DNA of 32,963 nucleotides from Flavobacteriales bacterium (GCA_025055575.1 JANWWP010000080.1:1-32963), one strand, 5' to 3'; positions 1 to 8,034 are shown, counted from the stretch's first letter. Notes: generated by a model from the sequence alone, not told the origin. Numbers and translations: made by a program.

Positions 1-216
1 ATGTCGGGTGTCACTCTGATTTATATGGAGGCGCCCCAGCGCAACCGTTCTTTTTTTGATGCCTTAATCAAAAATCTTCCGGCTGAGGCCTACCTCTGTG
101 TGGCCAGCGCGCTTCAGAGTCCCTCGGCTTTCATTGTCACCCGCCGCGTGCATGCTTGGGACACACCCCCGCTTTTTAAGGAAAAAGCGCCGTGTTTATT
201 TTTGGTGAGTTCGTAA
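1..216 (+). CDS. RsmI-like SAM-dependent methyltransferase, C-terminal fragment (5' cut by window edge)
   Basis: This is the last ~71 codons of a gene that enters from the left edge; the reading frame is open at base 1 and ends with TAA at 214-216. The residues Y-M-E-A-P-Q-R-N near the start, followed by a segment ending C-V-A-S-A-L and then I-V-T-R-R-V-H-A-W, match the C-terminal part of the tetrapyrrole-methylase-fold family of RsmI (16S rRNA cytidine-1402 2'-O-methyltransferase). There the pattern E-(T/A)-P-x-R-N is followed by a core strand and a hydrophobic tail. The Bacteroidota have both RsmI proper and a shorter RsmI-like paralogue, and the short, hydrophobic tail here fits the paralogue somewhat better. 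The SAM-binding half lies outside the window, so the assignment rests on the tail only. Confidence 0.65.
   Translation: MSGVTLIYMEAPQRNRSFFDALIKNLPAEAYLCVASALQSPSAFIVTRRVHAWDTPPLFKEKAPCLFLVSS
197..204 (+). promoter_or_regulatory. Bacteroidota -7 promoter box (TATTTTTG)
   Basis: Exact match to TAnnTTTG inside the last codons of the preceding gene. Its final G lies 17 bases before the ATG at 222, so it could drive the CCC-motif protein separately from the upstream gene. No clear -33 TTG was seen. Confidence 0.45.
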
Positions 217-221
217 TTTCT

Positions 222-554
222 ATGGAAAATTCAACTCTTCGCCGCCTAAGCAACGATTCGGCGGTCCTCATCCTGGGGATATTTTCTATCTTCTTTTGCT
301 GTTTTATGGGCGTTCCGGGTTTGGCGTCCGGGGCGGCCGCCTTGGTATTAGCCGGAAGGTCCAGAAAGGAATTTCGGCAAAATCCTCAAGCCTATGATCC
401 GGATTCTCTGAGCCAGGTGAATACAGGACGCATTTGCGGGATAATTGGCGTGGTTCTTTCTTCCTTAGTGCTGCTTTATTTTGTATTTGCCACGGTGGTG
501 GCCTTCACAAATCCGGAAGTCATGGAGAAAATCAGGTCCATGCAAACTGACTGA
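222..554 (+). CDS. CCC-motif small membrane protein
   Basis: A 110-residue protein with two predicted membrane segments, roughly residues 17-45 and 74-98, separated by a polar loop. The first helix carries the F-F-C-C-F-M-G stretch followed by G-x-A-A-L-V-L-A-G-R-S-R-K, and the loop has N-P-x-x-Y and Q-V-N-T-G-R before the second helix. This is the layout of the small Bacteroidota proteins annotated as CCC-motif membrane proteins; here the motif reads C-C-F rather than C-C-C. The ATG at 222 is preferred over an in-frame GTG at 192 because the earlier start overlaps the preceding gene and the promoter box at 197-204 lies between the two. The gene is convergent with the next operon and separated from it by 45 bases without a visible hairpin. 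The molecular function of the family is not established. Confidence 0.8.
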   Translation: MENSTLRRLSNDSAVLILGIFSIFFCCFMGVPGLASGAAALVLAGRSRKEFRQNPQAYDPDSLSQVNTGRICGIIGVVLSSLVLLYFVFATVVAFTNPEVMEKIRSMQTD

Positions 555-599
555 TGTGAAAGGGGATACCGTTTGAACTTCCTAAAATCAAGCTCTGCA

Positions 600-1478
600 T
601 CATTCATAGAAGAAAGCAGGGATCACATACACAACTGAGGTTACTAGGATCAACGCCAGCCCATACAATATAACATCCGGATAATCTATCCACGAACCGG
701 AGAGCGCCGGAACACGATCGTAAAGGCCGTTGCGGTGGGCCCTGTACAGCATCACCAGAGCCGGCCCCCAGAAAATAAGCATATTTTGATAGCGCGATTC
801 GTAAGGCAGGTCGCCCAAGTACAGCCATTGGCCAAAGAGGGTGAAGAGCAACAGAGGAAATATGACGGTGTTTAAAATAAAAATGACCCTTTGCCGGGAA
901 TTTTTATTCAGGGAATTGGAAGGCGACATCAGCAAAAAGCGGGCGAACATGCGGCTCCCAAGCAAAGCATAAGTGGTGAAAATGAAGGCTGTGAGAAACG
1001 GAAGCCAACCTTCTGAAAGGCCTATGTATTCCAGTATTATTTTAAACTTTCGTCTCAAAAGGCCTGTGAGCACTTTCGATTTGTCTCCCAAAGAGGAAAA
1101 AGCCAGATAGCCAAGGAAATTATTTAAGGAAAAAATGTAACCCCACAGAAAATAGAGTTTCCAGTTGGCCAGCCGCCGCACGGTGAGCCGGTAGCCGTAG
1201 TTGTGAATTAAAACCAGGAGGAGGGGCAAGGCAAAAAAAGACAGAGAAAAACTCAGTACAACTTTTCTCCTGAAGTATTGTACATCTGAAGCAAAGCTGA
1301 TTTCAACGATTTGGTCGAACTGCATTTTGGGGATCAGATCGAAATAGCGCGCTATGAAGTAAAACGCCACATCCGAAATCAATCCAATGAAAATAAAGGC
1401 CACCAGTAGGGCGGCAAATGAATTTGATGTCCAAACAGGGTTGAAAATGCCTTTGATGAGAGGGCTTCTTACGGGCAT
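600..1478 (-). CDS. polytopic membrane protein of unknown function
   Basis: A 292-residue protein with about six to seven hydrophobic segments (approximately residues 20-42, 73-92, 105-127, 158-178, 200-220, 230-248 and 266-289), so an inner-membrane protein. I do not recognise a family; it could be a distant relative of the Yip1-like membrane proteins, but no diagnostic motif is visible. Its ATG (1476-1478) lies inside the end of recJ, a 10-base overlap on the same strand, so it is almost certainly translated from the recJ message as the last gene of the operon rlmN - DUF2911 - recJ. No cleavable signal peptide is evident. Nothing in the sequence ties it to DNA repair beyond the shared transcript. 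Confidence 0.7.
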   Translation of the reverse strand: MPVRSPLIKGIFNPVWTSNSFAALLVAFIFIGLISDVAFYFIARYFDLIPKMQFDQIVEISFASDVQYFRRKVVLSFSLSFFALPLLLVLIHNYGYRLTVRRLANWKLYFLWGYIFSLNNFLGYLAFSSLGDKSKVLTGLLRRKFKIILEYIGLSEGWLPFLTAFIFTTYALLGSRMFARFLLMSPSNSLNKNSRQRVIFILNTVIFPLLLFTLFGQWLYLGDLPYESRYQNMLIFWGPALVMLYRAHRNGLYDRVPALSGSWIDYPDVILYGLALILVTSVVYVIPAFFYE

Positions 1479-3217
1479 AATGAGTTGGAGGGTAAAATAG
1501 CTTTGGCTTCCAGTTCGATGCGATCCTGTCGACCATAAAGCGACAGATTATAGGCCATATCAAAATAAAGGCCCTGCTTCAGAAAGTCTTTGTATGGGGC
1601 GAACCCAAAACCCACTGCCGGGTAGGCTGTGGGACAACAGGAAGGCTGCCGAACCTTGAACTTCAAATGACCTTCGCCGAATTCCACTATTTCATCGTCG
1701 TGCACTATAAGGTTGCGGGAAAGAAAGACAGGGTCCATGTTTCCCGGTCCGAAGGGCCCGAGTTGATTCTTAATTTTCACAAAGGAAGTGGTTACATGTT
1801 GGAAAGAGATTTCATCATCCACAATCACAAAAGGCGTGGGTTTTTCAAATCCAAAACGCTCGGCCGCCACCTGATCAAATCTTTGAATAAAGGCGTCCAG
1901 GTTTTGGGGCAGAAGAGTGAGCCCTGCAGCATGGGCATGACCTCCGAAAGATAGCAGAAGATGCGCGCAGGAGGAAAGAGCTTCGTAAAGATCGAACCCA
2001 GGGATAGACCGGGCCGATCCTGTAATGATTCCATTGGACTGTGTGAGCACAACAGCGGGTAGATGGTATTTTTCCACCAGGCGCGCAGCGACGATACCTA
2101 CCACGCCTTTATGCCAGGTGTCCCGAAAGGCCACAATGGAAAACTGAGTGGGAACGCCCGAAGCCACCATTTCCATGGCTTCGATGGTCATCTGACGGTC
2201 ATAGGCCCGACGTTCTTCGTTGAGATTTTCTAATTTTTGAACCAGAGAGGAAATGCGGTCTGTGTTTTCTTCCAAAAGCATTTGAACCGCCAGCCGTCCG
2301 TGTTCAATTCGCCCGGCGGCATTGATGCGTGGGCTGATGCCAAAGACAATATCCTCAGAAGTAAGATTTTCCAGGTCCAAACCGCAGGCCGCAGCCAGGG
2401 CCTGCACAGCTGGCCTTGGACGGCGCTTGATTTCCTGGAGTCCAAGATAGACCAGCGTCCGGTTTTCGCCGATGAGGGGCACGATATCCGCACACGAACT
2501 GATGGCTACCCAATCTGTGAGCGGCAGCAAGTCCTGCACGGAAAGACCCTGCGATGTAGCCAGGGCTTGTACTAATTTAAAGGCAATACCACATCCGCTA
2601 AGTTCTTTGAAAGGGTAAGGACATCCCGGCTGTTTGGGATTCAAAATAGCGTGTGCGGGAGGAAGCTCGGTGCCCGGAAGATGGTGATCACAGACAATGA
2701 CGTCTAAATCGAAGCTGCGGGCCAGCCGGATTTCTTCAACGGCCCGAATCCCACAGTCCAGGCTGATCAATAAGGTAAAGCGGTTGTCCGAAGCATATTG
2801 CAGACCTTGGGGGCTGAGGCCGTAGCCTTCACTATAGCGGTCGGGGATGTAAAAATCCACGCGGTCATACTCCAGATAATCCCTGAAAAACGACATCATG
2901 AGCGCGGTGGCTGTCGTGCCGTCCACATCATAATCGCCCCAGAACAATATGTATTCTTTCCTGCGCAAGGCCTTCAGAATACGTTCAGTGGCGGCCCCCA
3001 TATCCTGCATCAAAAAGGGATCGTGCAGGAGGTCCTGGTGGGGGCGGAAGAAATCCCGGGCATCTTCAAAATGACGCACATTCAGTCTCAACAATATTTT
3101 TAAGAAAGCCGGATGGATATTTAATTGATCCTTGAAACGGCGCAGCGCCTCCGGGTCCGGCTCGGGTTTGAAAATGAGTTTTGGAAGGGTGGGAGGTAGA
3201 ATGCCCGTGGCAGCCAT
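1469..3217 (-). CDS. recJ: single-stranded-DNA-specific exonuclease RecJ
   Basis: 582 residues, the usual bacterial RecJ length. It degrades single-stranded DNA 5' to 3' in recombinational and mismatch repair. The DHH phosphoesterase motifs are intact: G-D-Y-D-V-D-G at 94-100, D-C-G at 154-156, C-D-H-H at 176-179, and S-P-R-I-N-A-A-G-R around 295-303. The DHHA1 domain shows H-K-G-V-V-G-I-V-A at 369-377 and G-G-H-A-H-A-A-G at 425-432. These are the Mn2+-binding and substrate-binding elements of the family. A C-terminal OB-like segment follows. The start is one base after the stop of the DUF2911 gene, so the two are cotranscribed and probably translationally coupled; the stop overlaps the next gene by 10 bases. 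All catalytic motifs are present. Confidence 0.97.
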   Translation of the reverse strand: MAATGILPPTLPKLIFKPEPDPEALRRFKDQLNIHPAFLKILLRLNVRHFEDARDFFRPHQDLLHDPFLMQDMGAATERILKALRRKEYILFWGDYDVDGTTATALMMSFFRDYLEYDRVDFYIPDRYSEGYGLSPQGLQYASDNRFTLLISLDCGIRAVEEIRLARSFDLDVIVCDHHLPGTELPPAHAILNPKQPGCPYPFKELSGCGIAFKLVQALATSQGLSVQDLLPLTDWVAISSCADIVPLIGENRTLVYLGLQEIKRRPRPAVQALAAACGLDLENLTSEDIVFGISPRINAAGRIEHGRLAVQMLLEENTDRISSLVQKLENLNEERRAYDRQMTIEAMEMVASGVPTQFSIVAFRDTWHKGVVGIVAARLVEKYHLPAVVLTQSNGIITGSARSIPGFDLYEALSSCAHLLLSFGGHAHAAGLTLLPQNLDAFIQRFDQVAAERFGFEKPTPFVIVDDEISFQHVTTSFVKIKNQLGPFGPGNMDPVFLSRNLIVHDDEIVEFGEGHLKFKVRQPSCCPTAYPAVGFGFAPYKDFLKQGLYFDMAYNLSLYGRQDRIELEAKAILPSNSLCP

Positions 3218-3218
3218 C

Positions 3219-4064
3219 TCACCATTCTTTTAAACATTTTTCAATCTCGGCTTTATAAGCATCATAAAAGCCGGAAGGGTTTTTTTCGCCCCAGTCGCGG
3301 GCTTCTTTCATGAGCGCTTTGGCTTCGGCCACTTTTCCGCTGCGATGTAAAATTTTTGCTTTGACAAATTTGTTAAAAAAGTGGTCTCGGAGAGCAATGG
3401 ATTTATCCACAAGTTCCAATTGTTTGTCTGGCAACAGACCATTCTCAAAAGCATATTTTGCAGCGTTGGCCAGGTCATACCATTGACCTGCAAATTGGTT
3501 GGCAAAATCTTCAATGTTTTTTCGGGCCTGTTCGGGTGTGTGGGTTCGGAATCGCACCGACACGCGGGTTTTTTCCCAGCGCAGCGCCAATTCGCCTTCC
3601 TGGTCGTCCACAGGGTTCACTTCGATGGTGAACCGTTCGGTGAATTCGCACGGCTCAGGTTTGACGTTGAGACGCAATACATCTAAGGCTTCTTTATAAT
3701 TCACACTGCCTTTCTGGCCTTCATTTGAATTGAAGATGAGAATCCACTCCGCCGGTCCAGGAATGCTGAACAGGGCGTATTCGCCTTTGGCCAAAGTTTT
3801 CCCGCCCCATTGCACATCTTCGCTGAAGGAAATAGAAGTGGCGGCATTGGCTCCGGTGCGCCACACCTGGCCAAAAGGCACCAGCTCTCCAAAAATTTTA
3901 CGGCCTTTCACGCCTGGCCGGGAATATTCCACCCGCACCTGTGTGAGCCCCACAGTTTGCTCCAGGACGCACTTCGGACTGGGTTGTGGCAGTTTCACCT
4001 GGGCCTTGAGGGCTGCACCCGGTAAAAAACAGAAGAAATAAAAAACTAAAGCACGTGGATTCAT
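3219..4064 (-). CDS. DUF2911 domain protein, probably secreted
   Basis: 281 residues. The N-terminus is hydrophobic (about residues 4-20) and ends at a plausible signal-peptidase site around A-L-K-A-Q, so the protein should leave the cytoplasm. Residues about 30-175 are a DUF2911 domain, recognised by V-E-Y-S-R-P-x-x-K-G-R-x-I-F-G-x-L-V-P-(F/Y)-G-x-V-W-R-T-G-A-N followed by the A-K-G-E-Y-A-L-F-S-I-P segment. The remaining ~100 residues are helical and charged, resembling the TPR-like tail often attached to this domain. The function of DUF2911 is unknown; it is largely a Bacteroidota family. The gene lies 22 bases after rlmN and one base before recJ. No promoter box is visible in the 22-base gap, so it is best read as part of the rlmN operon. 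Confidence 0.9.
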   Translation of the reverse strand: MNPRALVFYFFCFLPGAALKAQVKLPQPSPKCVLEQTVGLTQVRVEYSRPGVKGRKIFGELVPFGQVWRTGANAATSISFSEDVQWGGKTLAKGEYALFSIPGPAEWILIFNSNEGQKGSVNYKEALDVLRLNVKPEPCEFTERFTIEVNPVDDQEGELALRWEKTRVSVRFRTHTPEQARKNIEDFANQFAGQWYDLANAAKYAFENGLLPDKQLELVDKSIALRDHFFNKFVKAKILHRSGKVAEAKALMKEARDWGEKNPSGFYDAYKAEIEKCLKEW

Positions 4065-4086
4065 AGGTCAAAGAAATGGAATGAGG

Positions 4087-5166
4087 CTAATGGACTGGGA
4101 GGGATTTGTGCTGAACGGATTCCGGTAAAAGTTGCCCGGCTAATTGGCCGCAAGCGGCCTCAATATCCTTGCCCCGACTTTTGCGGAGGGTGGCGATGAG
4201 GCCGTGTTTCTTGAGAAATTGCTGAAATGTGTCGATCTGTTCGGAGGGGCTGGGCTCAAAAGGCATGCTGGGCACGGTATTATATTCGATAAGGTTGATT
4301 TTACATGGAAATGATTTTGCAAATTTCAACAACGCATGGGCATCTTCCATTTGGTCGTTGACGTTTTTTAGCATAAGATATTCTAATGTTACCGGCCGGC
4401 CGATCTTAGAAGTGTAATAGATCAAGGCGGAGCGCAGATCTTTCAAAGGGTTGCTTTCGTTGATGGGCATCAGGCGGGTTCTTTTCTCTGGAATGGCAGA
4501 GTGCAGGGAAACGGCCAGTTTACAGGGCACACCGTCTTCGGCCAGGCGAAGAATCATTTTTGTGATTCCCGCCGTGGAAAGCGTAAACCTATGGGCGCCC
4601 ATAGCCAGACCAAAACGCGCCTGCAGAAGGCTTAGGGCTCGGAGCACATTTTTATAATTGAGTAAAGGTTCTCCCATTCCCATAAAAACGACGTTGGTAA
4701 GCGGTCGTCGTAATATTTCAAGGGCTTGATTCCGGGCTAAAACCACTTGATCGTAAATTTCATCGGCCCCCAAATTGCGCATCATTTTCAGAGCTGCGGT
4801 AGCGCAGAAAGCGCAGTTCAGACTGCAACCCGCCTGGCTGCTAATGCAGGCTGTGATGCGCTGGGGCGTGGGGATCAGCACACCTTCAATGATTTTGCCG
4901 TCCAAAAGGCGATAGGCTGATTTAATCGTGCCATCCCGGCTGAAAGCTGTTTTTTCTACCGTTAAATGTCGGATGACGAATTCTCTTTTGAGCTTGTCCC
5001 TCAGTCCTGCGGGTAAGTTGCTCATGCTTTCAAAGTCAGAGACATTTTTTCCCCAAAGCCATTCCTGAATCTGCCGCGCCCTGAAGCGTGGTTCTCCCGA
5101 TTCGGATAGCCAGGTCTCCAGTTCTTCATCCGACATAGACCGAATATTGCGCGGCGCAGCCTTCAT
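4087..5166 (-). CDS. rlmN: 23S rRNA (adenine-2503-C2)-methyltransferase / tRNA A37 methyltransferase RlmN
   Basis: A radical-SAM enzyme of 359 residues. The cluster-binding motif G-C-S-L-N-C-A-F-C is present near residues 113-121. A further Cys seven residues before the first cluster Cys, in A-C-I-S-S-Q-A-G-C, matches the catalytic Cys118 of the E. coli enzyme. The methyl-carrying Cys near the C-terminus is seen in E-A-A-C-G-Q-L, about residue 339. The SAM-binding G-E-P follows in F-M-G-M-G-E-P-L-L-N-Y. RlmN methylates C2 of A2503 in 23S rRNA and A37 in some tRNAs. An in-frame GTG at 5175 is possible, but the promoter box TACTTTTG at 5182-5175 overlaps it, so the ATG at 5166 is chosen. It heads the operon rlmN - DUF2911 - recJ - membrane protein and is divergent from tdh. 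Confidence 0.97.
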   Translation of the reverse strand: MKAAPRNIRSMSDEELETWLSESGEPRFRARQIQEWLWGKNVSDFESMSNLPAGLRDKLKREFVIRHLTVEKTAFSRDGTIKSAYRLLDGKIIEGVLIPTPQRITACISSQAGCSLNCAFCATAALKMMRNLGADEIYDQVVLARNQALEILRRPLTNVVFMGMGEPLLNYKNVLRALSLLQARFGLAMGAHRFTLSTAGITKMILRLAEDGVPCKLAVSLHSAIPEKRTRLMPINESNPLKDLRSALIYYTSKIGRPVTLEYLMLKNVNDQMEDAHALLKFAKSFPCKINLIEYNTVPSMPFEPSPSEQIDTFQQFLKKHGLIATLRKSRGKDIEAACGQLAGQLLPESVQHKSLPVH

Positions 5167-5174
5167 CTCTTTCA

Positions 5175-5182
5175 CAAAAGTA
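5175..5182 (-). promoter_or_regulatory. -7 promoter box for rlmN (TACTTTTG)
   Basis: Exact TAnnTTTG on the minus strand. Its last base is 8 bases before the rlmN ATG at 5166, which predicts a transcript with almost no 5' leader and rules out the GTG at 5175 as a start. Confidence 0.65.
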
Positions 5183-5224
5183 CATCGGTTTCAGGCAGGT
5201 GGTTCATGGGTCCGAAAGTTGTTG

Positions 5225-5232
5225 TAGGTTTG
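5225..5232 (+). promoter_or_regulatory. -7 promoter box for tdh (TAGGTTTG)
   Basis: Exact TAnnTTTG ending 8 bases before the ATG at 5241. Together with the box for rlmN it makes a compact divergent promoter pair in a 74-base gap. It also argues against longer start choices upstream for the plus-strand gene. Confidence 0.65.
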
Positions 5233-5240
5233 TTCGCCCA

Positions 5241-6203
5241 ATGCTGAACGAACGTAGAATTCTCGTCATAGGCTCAGAAGGTCAGATTGGGACTGAGCTG
5301 ATGTGGGCCATCGGAAACCGCTGGCCCGATTGCTTTCTGGTGGGTGCGGATCTGAAACAGAAGCAATCCGGCGCCTGGGTATTCGTTCAATTGGATGCCA
5401 TGCGGGCCGGGGAGCTTCTGGAAGTGGTTTCCGAATACCGTATCAATACGGTTTTTCTGCTGGCCGCACTCCTGTCCGCCACCGGCGAGCAAGCCCCTGA
5501 CCTGGCCTGGGAACTGAATATGCAGAGCCTCTTTCATGTGCTCAAGATGGCCCGGGATGGATATATACGTCAGGTATTTTGGCCCAGCAGCATCGCGGTT
5601 TTTGGTCCCACGACGCCCCGTGATAATGCCGCTCAAAGCACAGTGTGTGAACCCCGTACGGTGTATGGAATCAGCAAATATGCCGGGGAACTTTGGTGCC
5701 AATGGTATCACCAGAAATTCGGGGTGGACGTGCGCAGCGTGCGCTACCCGGGGCTCATTGGCTACAACGCGTTGCCCGGCGGGGGCACCACCGATTACGC
5801 CGTGGATATTTTTCACAAAGCCGTGCGGGGGGAATCTTTCACCTGTTTTTTGGCCCCGGATGCCCGGCTGCCCATGATGTTCATGCCGGATGCAGTGCGG
5901 GCCACACTGGAAATTATGGATGTGCCCGCGGAACGGCTGAGCACGCGCATGGCCTATAATATCGGCGCTTTCAGTTTTTCTCCTCAAGAACTGGCAGCGG
6001 CCATTCAAAGGCATAAGCCTGATTTTCAAATATCTTACGCGCCAGATTATCGTCAGAAAATAGCTGAAAGCTGGCCGGCCGTGGTGGATGATTCCCTGGC
6101 TCGTGCGGACTGGGGCTGGCAACCGGAGTATGAACTGGAAGATATGGTGCGCGTGATGCTCTGGGAGTTAGAAAAAAAACAGGTATCCCCTTCGGAGGGG
6201 TAA
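5241..6203 (+). CDS. tdh: L-threonine 3-dehydrogenase, short-chain (SDR/epimerase) type
   Basis: 320 residues, an extended SDR protein. The NAD-binding motif is G-S-E-G-Q-I-G at 11-17; the active-site pair is Ser116/Ser117 in W-P-S-S-I-A-V-F-G and Y-x-x-x-K at Tyr142/Lys146 in V-Y-G-I-S-K-Y-A-G-E. The later stretch R-Y-P-G-L-I-G-Y followed by G-G-G-T-T-D-Y-A-V-D-I-F and the L-P-M-M-F-M-P-D-A segment are hallmarks of the non-zinc threonine dehydrogenases that resemble UDP-galactose epimerase. The enzyme oxidises threonine to 2-amino-3-ketobutyrate with NAD+, which a ligase (KBL, not seen here) splits to glycine and acetyl-CoA. The ATG at 5241 follows the -7 box; a longer reading frame begins upstream but would include the promoter. 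It is the first gene of an operon with a glycosyltransferase and a sigma factor. Confidence 0.93.
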   Translation: MLNERRILVIGSEGQIGTELMWAIGNRWPDCFLVGADLKQKQSGAWVFVQLDAMRAGELLEVVSEYRINTVFLLAALLSATGEQAPDLAWELNMQSLFHVLKMARDGYIRQVFWPSSIAVFGPTTPRDNAAQSTVCEPRTVYGISKYAGELWCQWYHQKFGVDVRSVRYPGLIGYNALPGGGTTDYAVDIFHKAVRGESFTCFLAPDARLPMMFMPDAVRATLEIMDVPAERLSTRMAYNIGAFSFSPQELAAAIQRHKPDFQISYAPDYRQKIAESWPAVVDDSLARADWGWQPEYELEDMVRVMLWELEKKQVSPSEG

Positions 6204-6233
6204 ACCGCCCGTTCATTTCAAAAATTCCATTGA

Positions 6234-7322
6234 ATGGCAGAATGGGCGTGGATGCTGTGCGGTGTAGCCTTTCTGGCTGCGACGTCGGGCTGGTATCTGG
6301 CCGGGCTGGGCATCCTCTCCCGGGGCTCCACACAACTGGCTCAGGCCTATCCCCCGCTCAGTATTGTGGTGGCCGCTCATAATGAAGCGCCCCGGCTCGA
6401 AGCTTTTCTTGAAAGTCTTTTCGACCAAAAATATCCGGTTTTTGAAGTGGTTTTGGTTTTAAACGGATGTCAGGACGACAGCCTCGAAAAAGCTGAAAAA
6501 TGGCAAAGAAAAGAACCCCGACTGCGCCTTTTGAATGTGCCCGAACCAGGCAAAAAAAATGCCATTGAAGCCGGGATTCGTGCGGCACAGCATGAGGTCC
6601 TGGTATTTACGGATGCGGACTGCCGGCCGGCCAGTCCTTTCTGGCTGAGGGAAATGGCTGCGGCCTTGAGACCTCCGTTTCGAGGCGTACTGGGATACAG
6701 TCCAGTGATGCCAGGGCGGGGGTGGCTTAACCGTGTGGCCCGATTTGATCATTTTTCGGTGGGCATTCAGTACTTGGGTGCGGCCGCATGGGGTTTCCCT
6801 TACATGGCAGTGGGTCGCAATTTGCTTTATGAGCGAACTGTTTTTGATGCCGTGGGCGGTTTTTCATCTCACCGGCATTTGGCCTCCGGTGACGACGATT
6901 TGTTGGTACAGGCCGCAGCTCGGCGCTTTAAGTTTCAGGTGCAGTGGCGCCCGGAGTCGTTTGTGATGACGGAAGCTCCGGTTTCCTGGGGCCACTTCAT
7001 CCGACGAAAAACGCGTCATTTCACGACGGGCCGTGCTTACCGCCCCTTGCCTTTAATGCTGTTACAAGCCCATTTCCTCGGCCGCCTGGGCACATGGCTC
7101 TCACCTCTGATATTGTTTTTCATTGGCGCGCCCGTGGCGTCCTGCTTTTTTTTTCTCTTCTTTTACCTGCTTTTGTCGGTGTGGATGTGGAAGCCTTTGT
7201 CCACAAAACTCTGTGAAAAAAGGCTTTGGTTTCATGGCGTATGGTGTGACGCGGTGCTTACGTTTGTACATTGTATAGCCGGCATTTCGAGCCTTTTCAG
7301 AAATACCAAAAGGTGGATGTAA
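6234..7322 (+). CDS. membrane-anchored family 2 glycosyltransferase
   Basis: 362 residues. One N-terminal membrane segment (about 4-28) is followed by a GT-A catalytic domain: L-S-I-V-V-A-A-H-N-E at 42-51, the nucleotide-sugar loop around V-L-N-G-C-Q-D-D, and the metal-binding D-A-D at 127-129 in F-T-D-A-D-C-R-P. A G-D-D-D-L acidic motif and a K-T-R-H-F-like acceptor motif come later. Two to three hydrophobic segments close the protein (about 275-335). This is the pattern of processive or semi-processive inner-membrane transferases that use polyprenyl-linked or nascent glycan acceptors facing the cytoplasm. The sugar and acceptor cannot be read from sequence. It follows tdh by 30 bases and overlaps the sigma factor gene downstream. 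Confidence 0.9.
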   Translation: MAEWAWMLCGVAFLAATSGWYLAGLGILSRGSTQLAQAYPPLSIVVAAHNEAPRLEAFLESLFDQKYPVFEVVLVLNGCQDDSLEKAEKWQRKEPRLRLLNVPEPGKKNAIEAGIRAAQHEVLVFTDADCRPASPFWLREMAAALRPPFRGVLGYSPVMPGRGWLNRVARFDHFSVGIQYLGAAAWGFPYMAVGRNLLYERTVFDAVGGFSSHRHLASGDDDLLVQAAARRFKFQVQWRPESFVMTEAPVSWGHFIRRKTRHFTTGRAYRPLPLMLLQAHFLGRLGTWLSPLILFFIGAPVASCFFFLFFYLLLSVWMWKPLSTKLCEKRLWFHGVWCDAVLTFVHCIAGISSLFRNTKRWM

Positions 7323-7915
7323 ACAATAAATTTCAGGGGCGTTCCAGGGAAGACTATGAGCTGGTGGTGCGTGCTGCGGAAAACAACGACAGTGCGGCTT
7401 TTGCAGAGTTGCTCCGTCGCTACAGGGAGCCTCTTTATTATATGTTCTTCAAGTTGTCAGGTCGGCAGGAAGACGCTGAGGATCTTACCATTTTATCGCT
7501 CACCAAAGCGTTTCAAAACATTCGTAATTATAAACCCGACTATCCCTTTGCCACCTGGCTGTTTCGAATTGCTACCAACACGGGTATCGATTTTCTGAGA
7601 AAGAAAAAACTCAACACACGCTCTTTGGATCATCTTCGGCATCAGGAAGAAGGAGAAAATCTGAGGCCGCAAGTGGTGTCTGAAGACCTTTCTCCGGAGG
7701 AGCAACTGATCCTGAAAGAGCGCTCGGAATACTTGCGTCAAGTGATACAAAATTTAAAACCGCGATATCGGCAATTGATGGAACTTCGCTATTATGAACA
7801 ACTTTCCTATGAAGAAATTGCCGACCATATGAATTTGCCGGTGGGCACAGTAAAGGCTTTGCTGTTTCGCGGCCGGATGCTTATTGCCCAAATGCTGGGA
7901 GGTGTGAAACCCTGA
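7313..7915 (+). CDS. RNA polymerase sigma factor, sigma-70 family (ECF type)
   Basis: About 200 residues with both sigma regions. Region 2 covers F-A-E-L-L-R-R-Y through the core-binding segment E-D-A-E-D-L-T and the promoter-melting F-A-T-W-L-F-R-I-A-T-N. Region 4 has L-x-x-R-Y-R-Q-L-M-E-L-R-Y-Y-E-Q-L-S-Y-E-E-I-A and the helix-turn-helix L-P-V-G-T-V-K-A-L-L-F-R-G-R. There is no region 1 or 3, so it is ECF-like. No ATG exists upstream of region 2; a TTG lies at 7271 and a GTG at 7313. The GTG is favoured because it overlaps the glycosyltransferase stop by 10 bases, as expected for coupled genes, but this is uncertain. No membrane-bound anti-sigma gene follows; the next gene is on the opposite strand. 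It is therefore more like the constitutive ECF sigmas common in Bacteroidota than a SusC/D regulator. Confidence 0.9.
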   Translation: MDVNNKFQGRSREDYELVVRAAENNDSAAFAELLRRYREPLYYMFFKLSGRQEDAEDLTILSLTKAFQNIRNYKPDYPFATWLFRIATNTGIDFLRKKKLNTRSLDHLRHQEEGENLRPQVVSEDLSPEEQLILKERSEYLRQVIQNLKPRYRQLMELRYYEQLSYEEIADHMNLPVGTVKALLFRGRMLIAQMLGGVKP

Positions 7916-7970
7916 ACCGGTATTTCCGCTCGGTCAGCCAAACTCTTAAAATGGTGTTCGTATGAGGCAT

Positions 7971-8004
7971 GGGGCCTCCACAAAACGTCGGAGTGGAGGC
8001 TCCC
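7971..8004. terminator. inverted repeat between convergent genes, probable transcription-stopping hairpin
   Basis: Left arm GGGGCCTCCAC (7971-7981) pairs with right arm 7993-8004 (GTGGAGGCTCCC): 8 perfect pairs at the top, one bulged base, and 3 more G-C pairs, with an 11-base loop. A second, shorter stem GGTC/GACC follows at 8005-8017 and leads into TTTTATTA. The position, between the 3' ends of the sigma factor and HAD genes, fits a shared terminator. It lacks a classic U-tract directly after the main stem, so a different role is possible. Confidence 0.5.
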
Positions 8005-8034
8005 GGTCGATAGGACCTTTTATTACCCGCTGTT

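Noticed and set aside
5274-6122. 282-codon open frame antisense to tdh
   Set aside because: It is a shadow of the threonine dehydrogenase gene; the translated sequence is low in recognisable domain structure and rich in His, Arg and Gly, while the sense frame has all SDR motifs.
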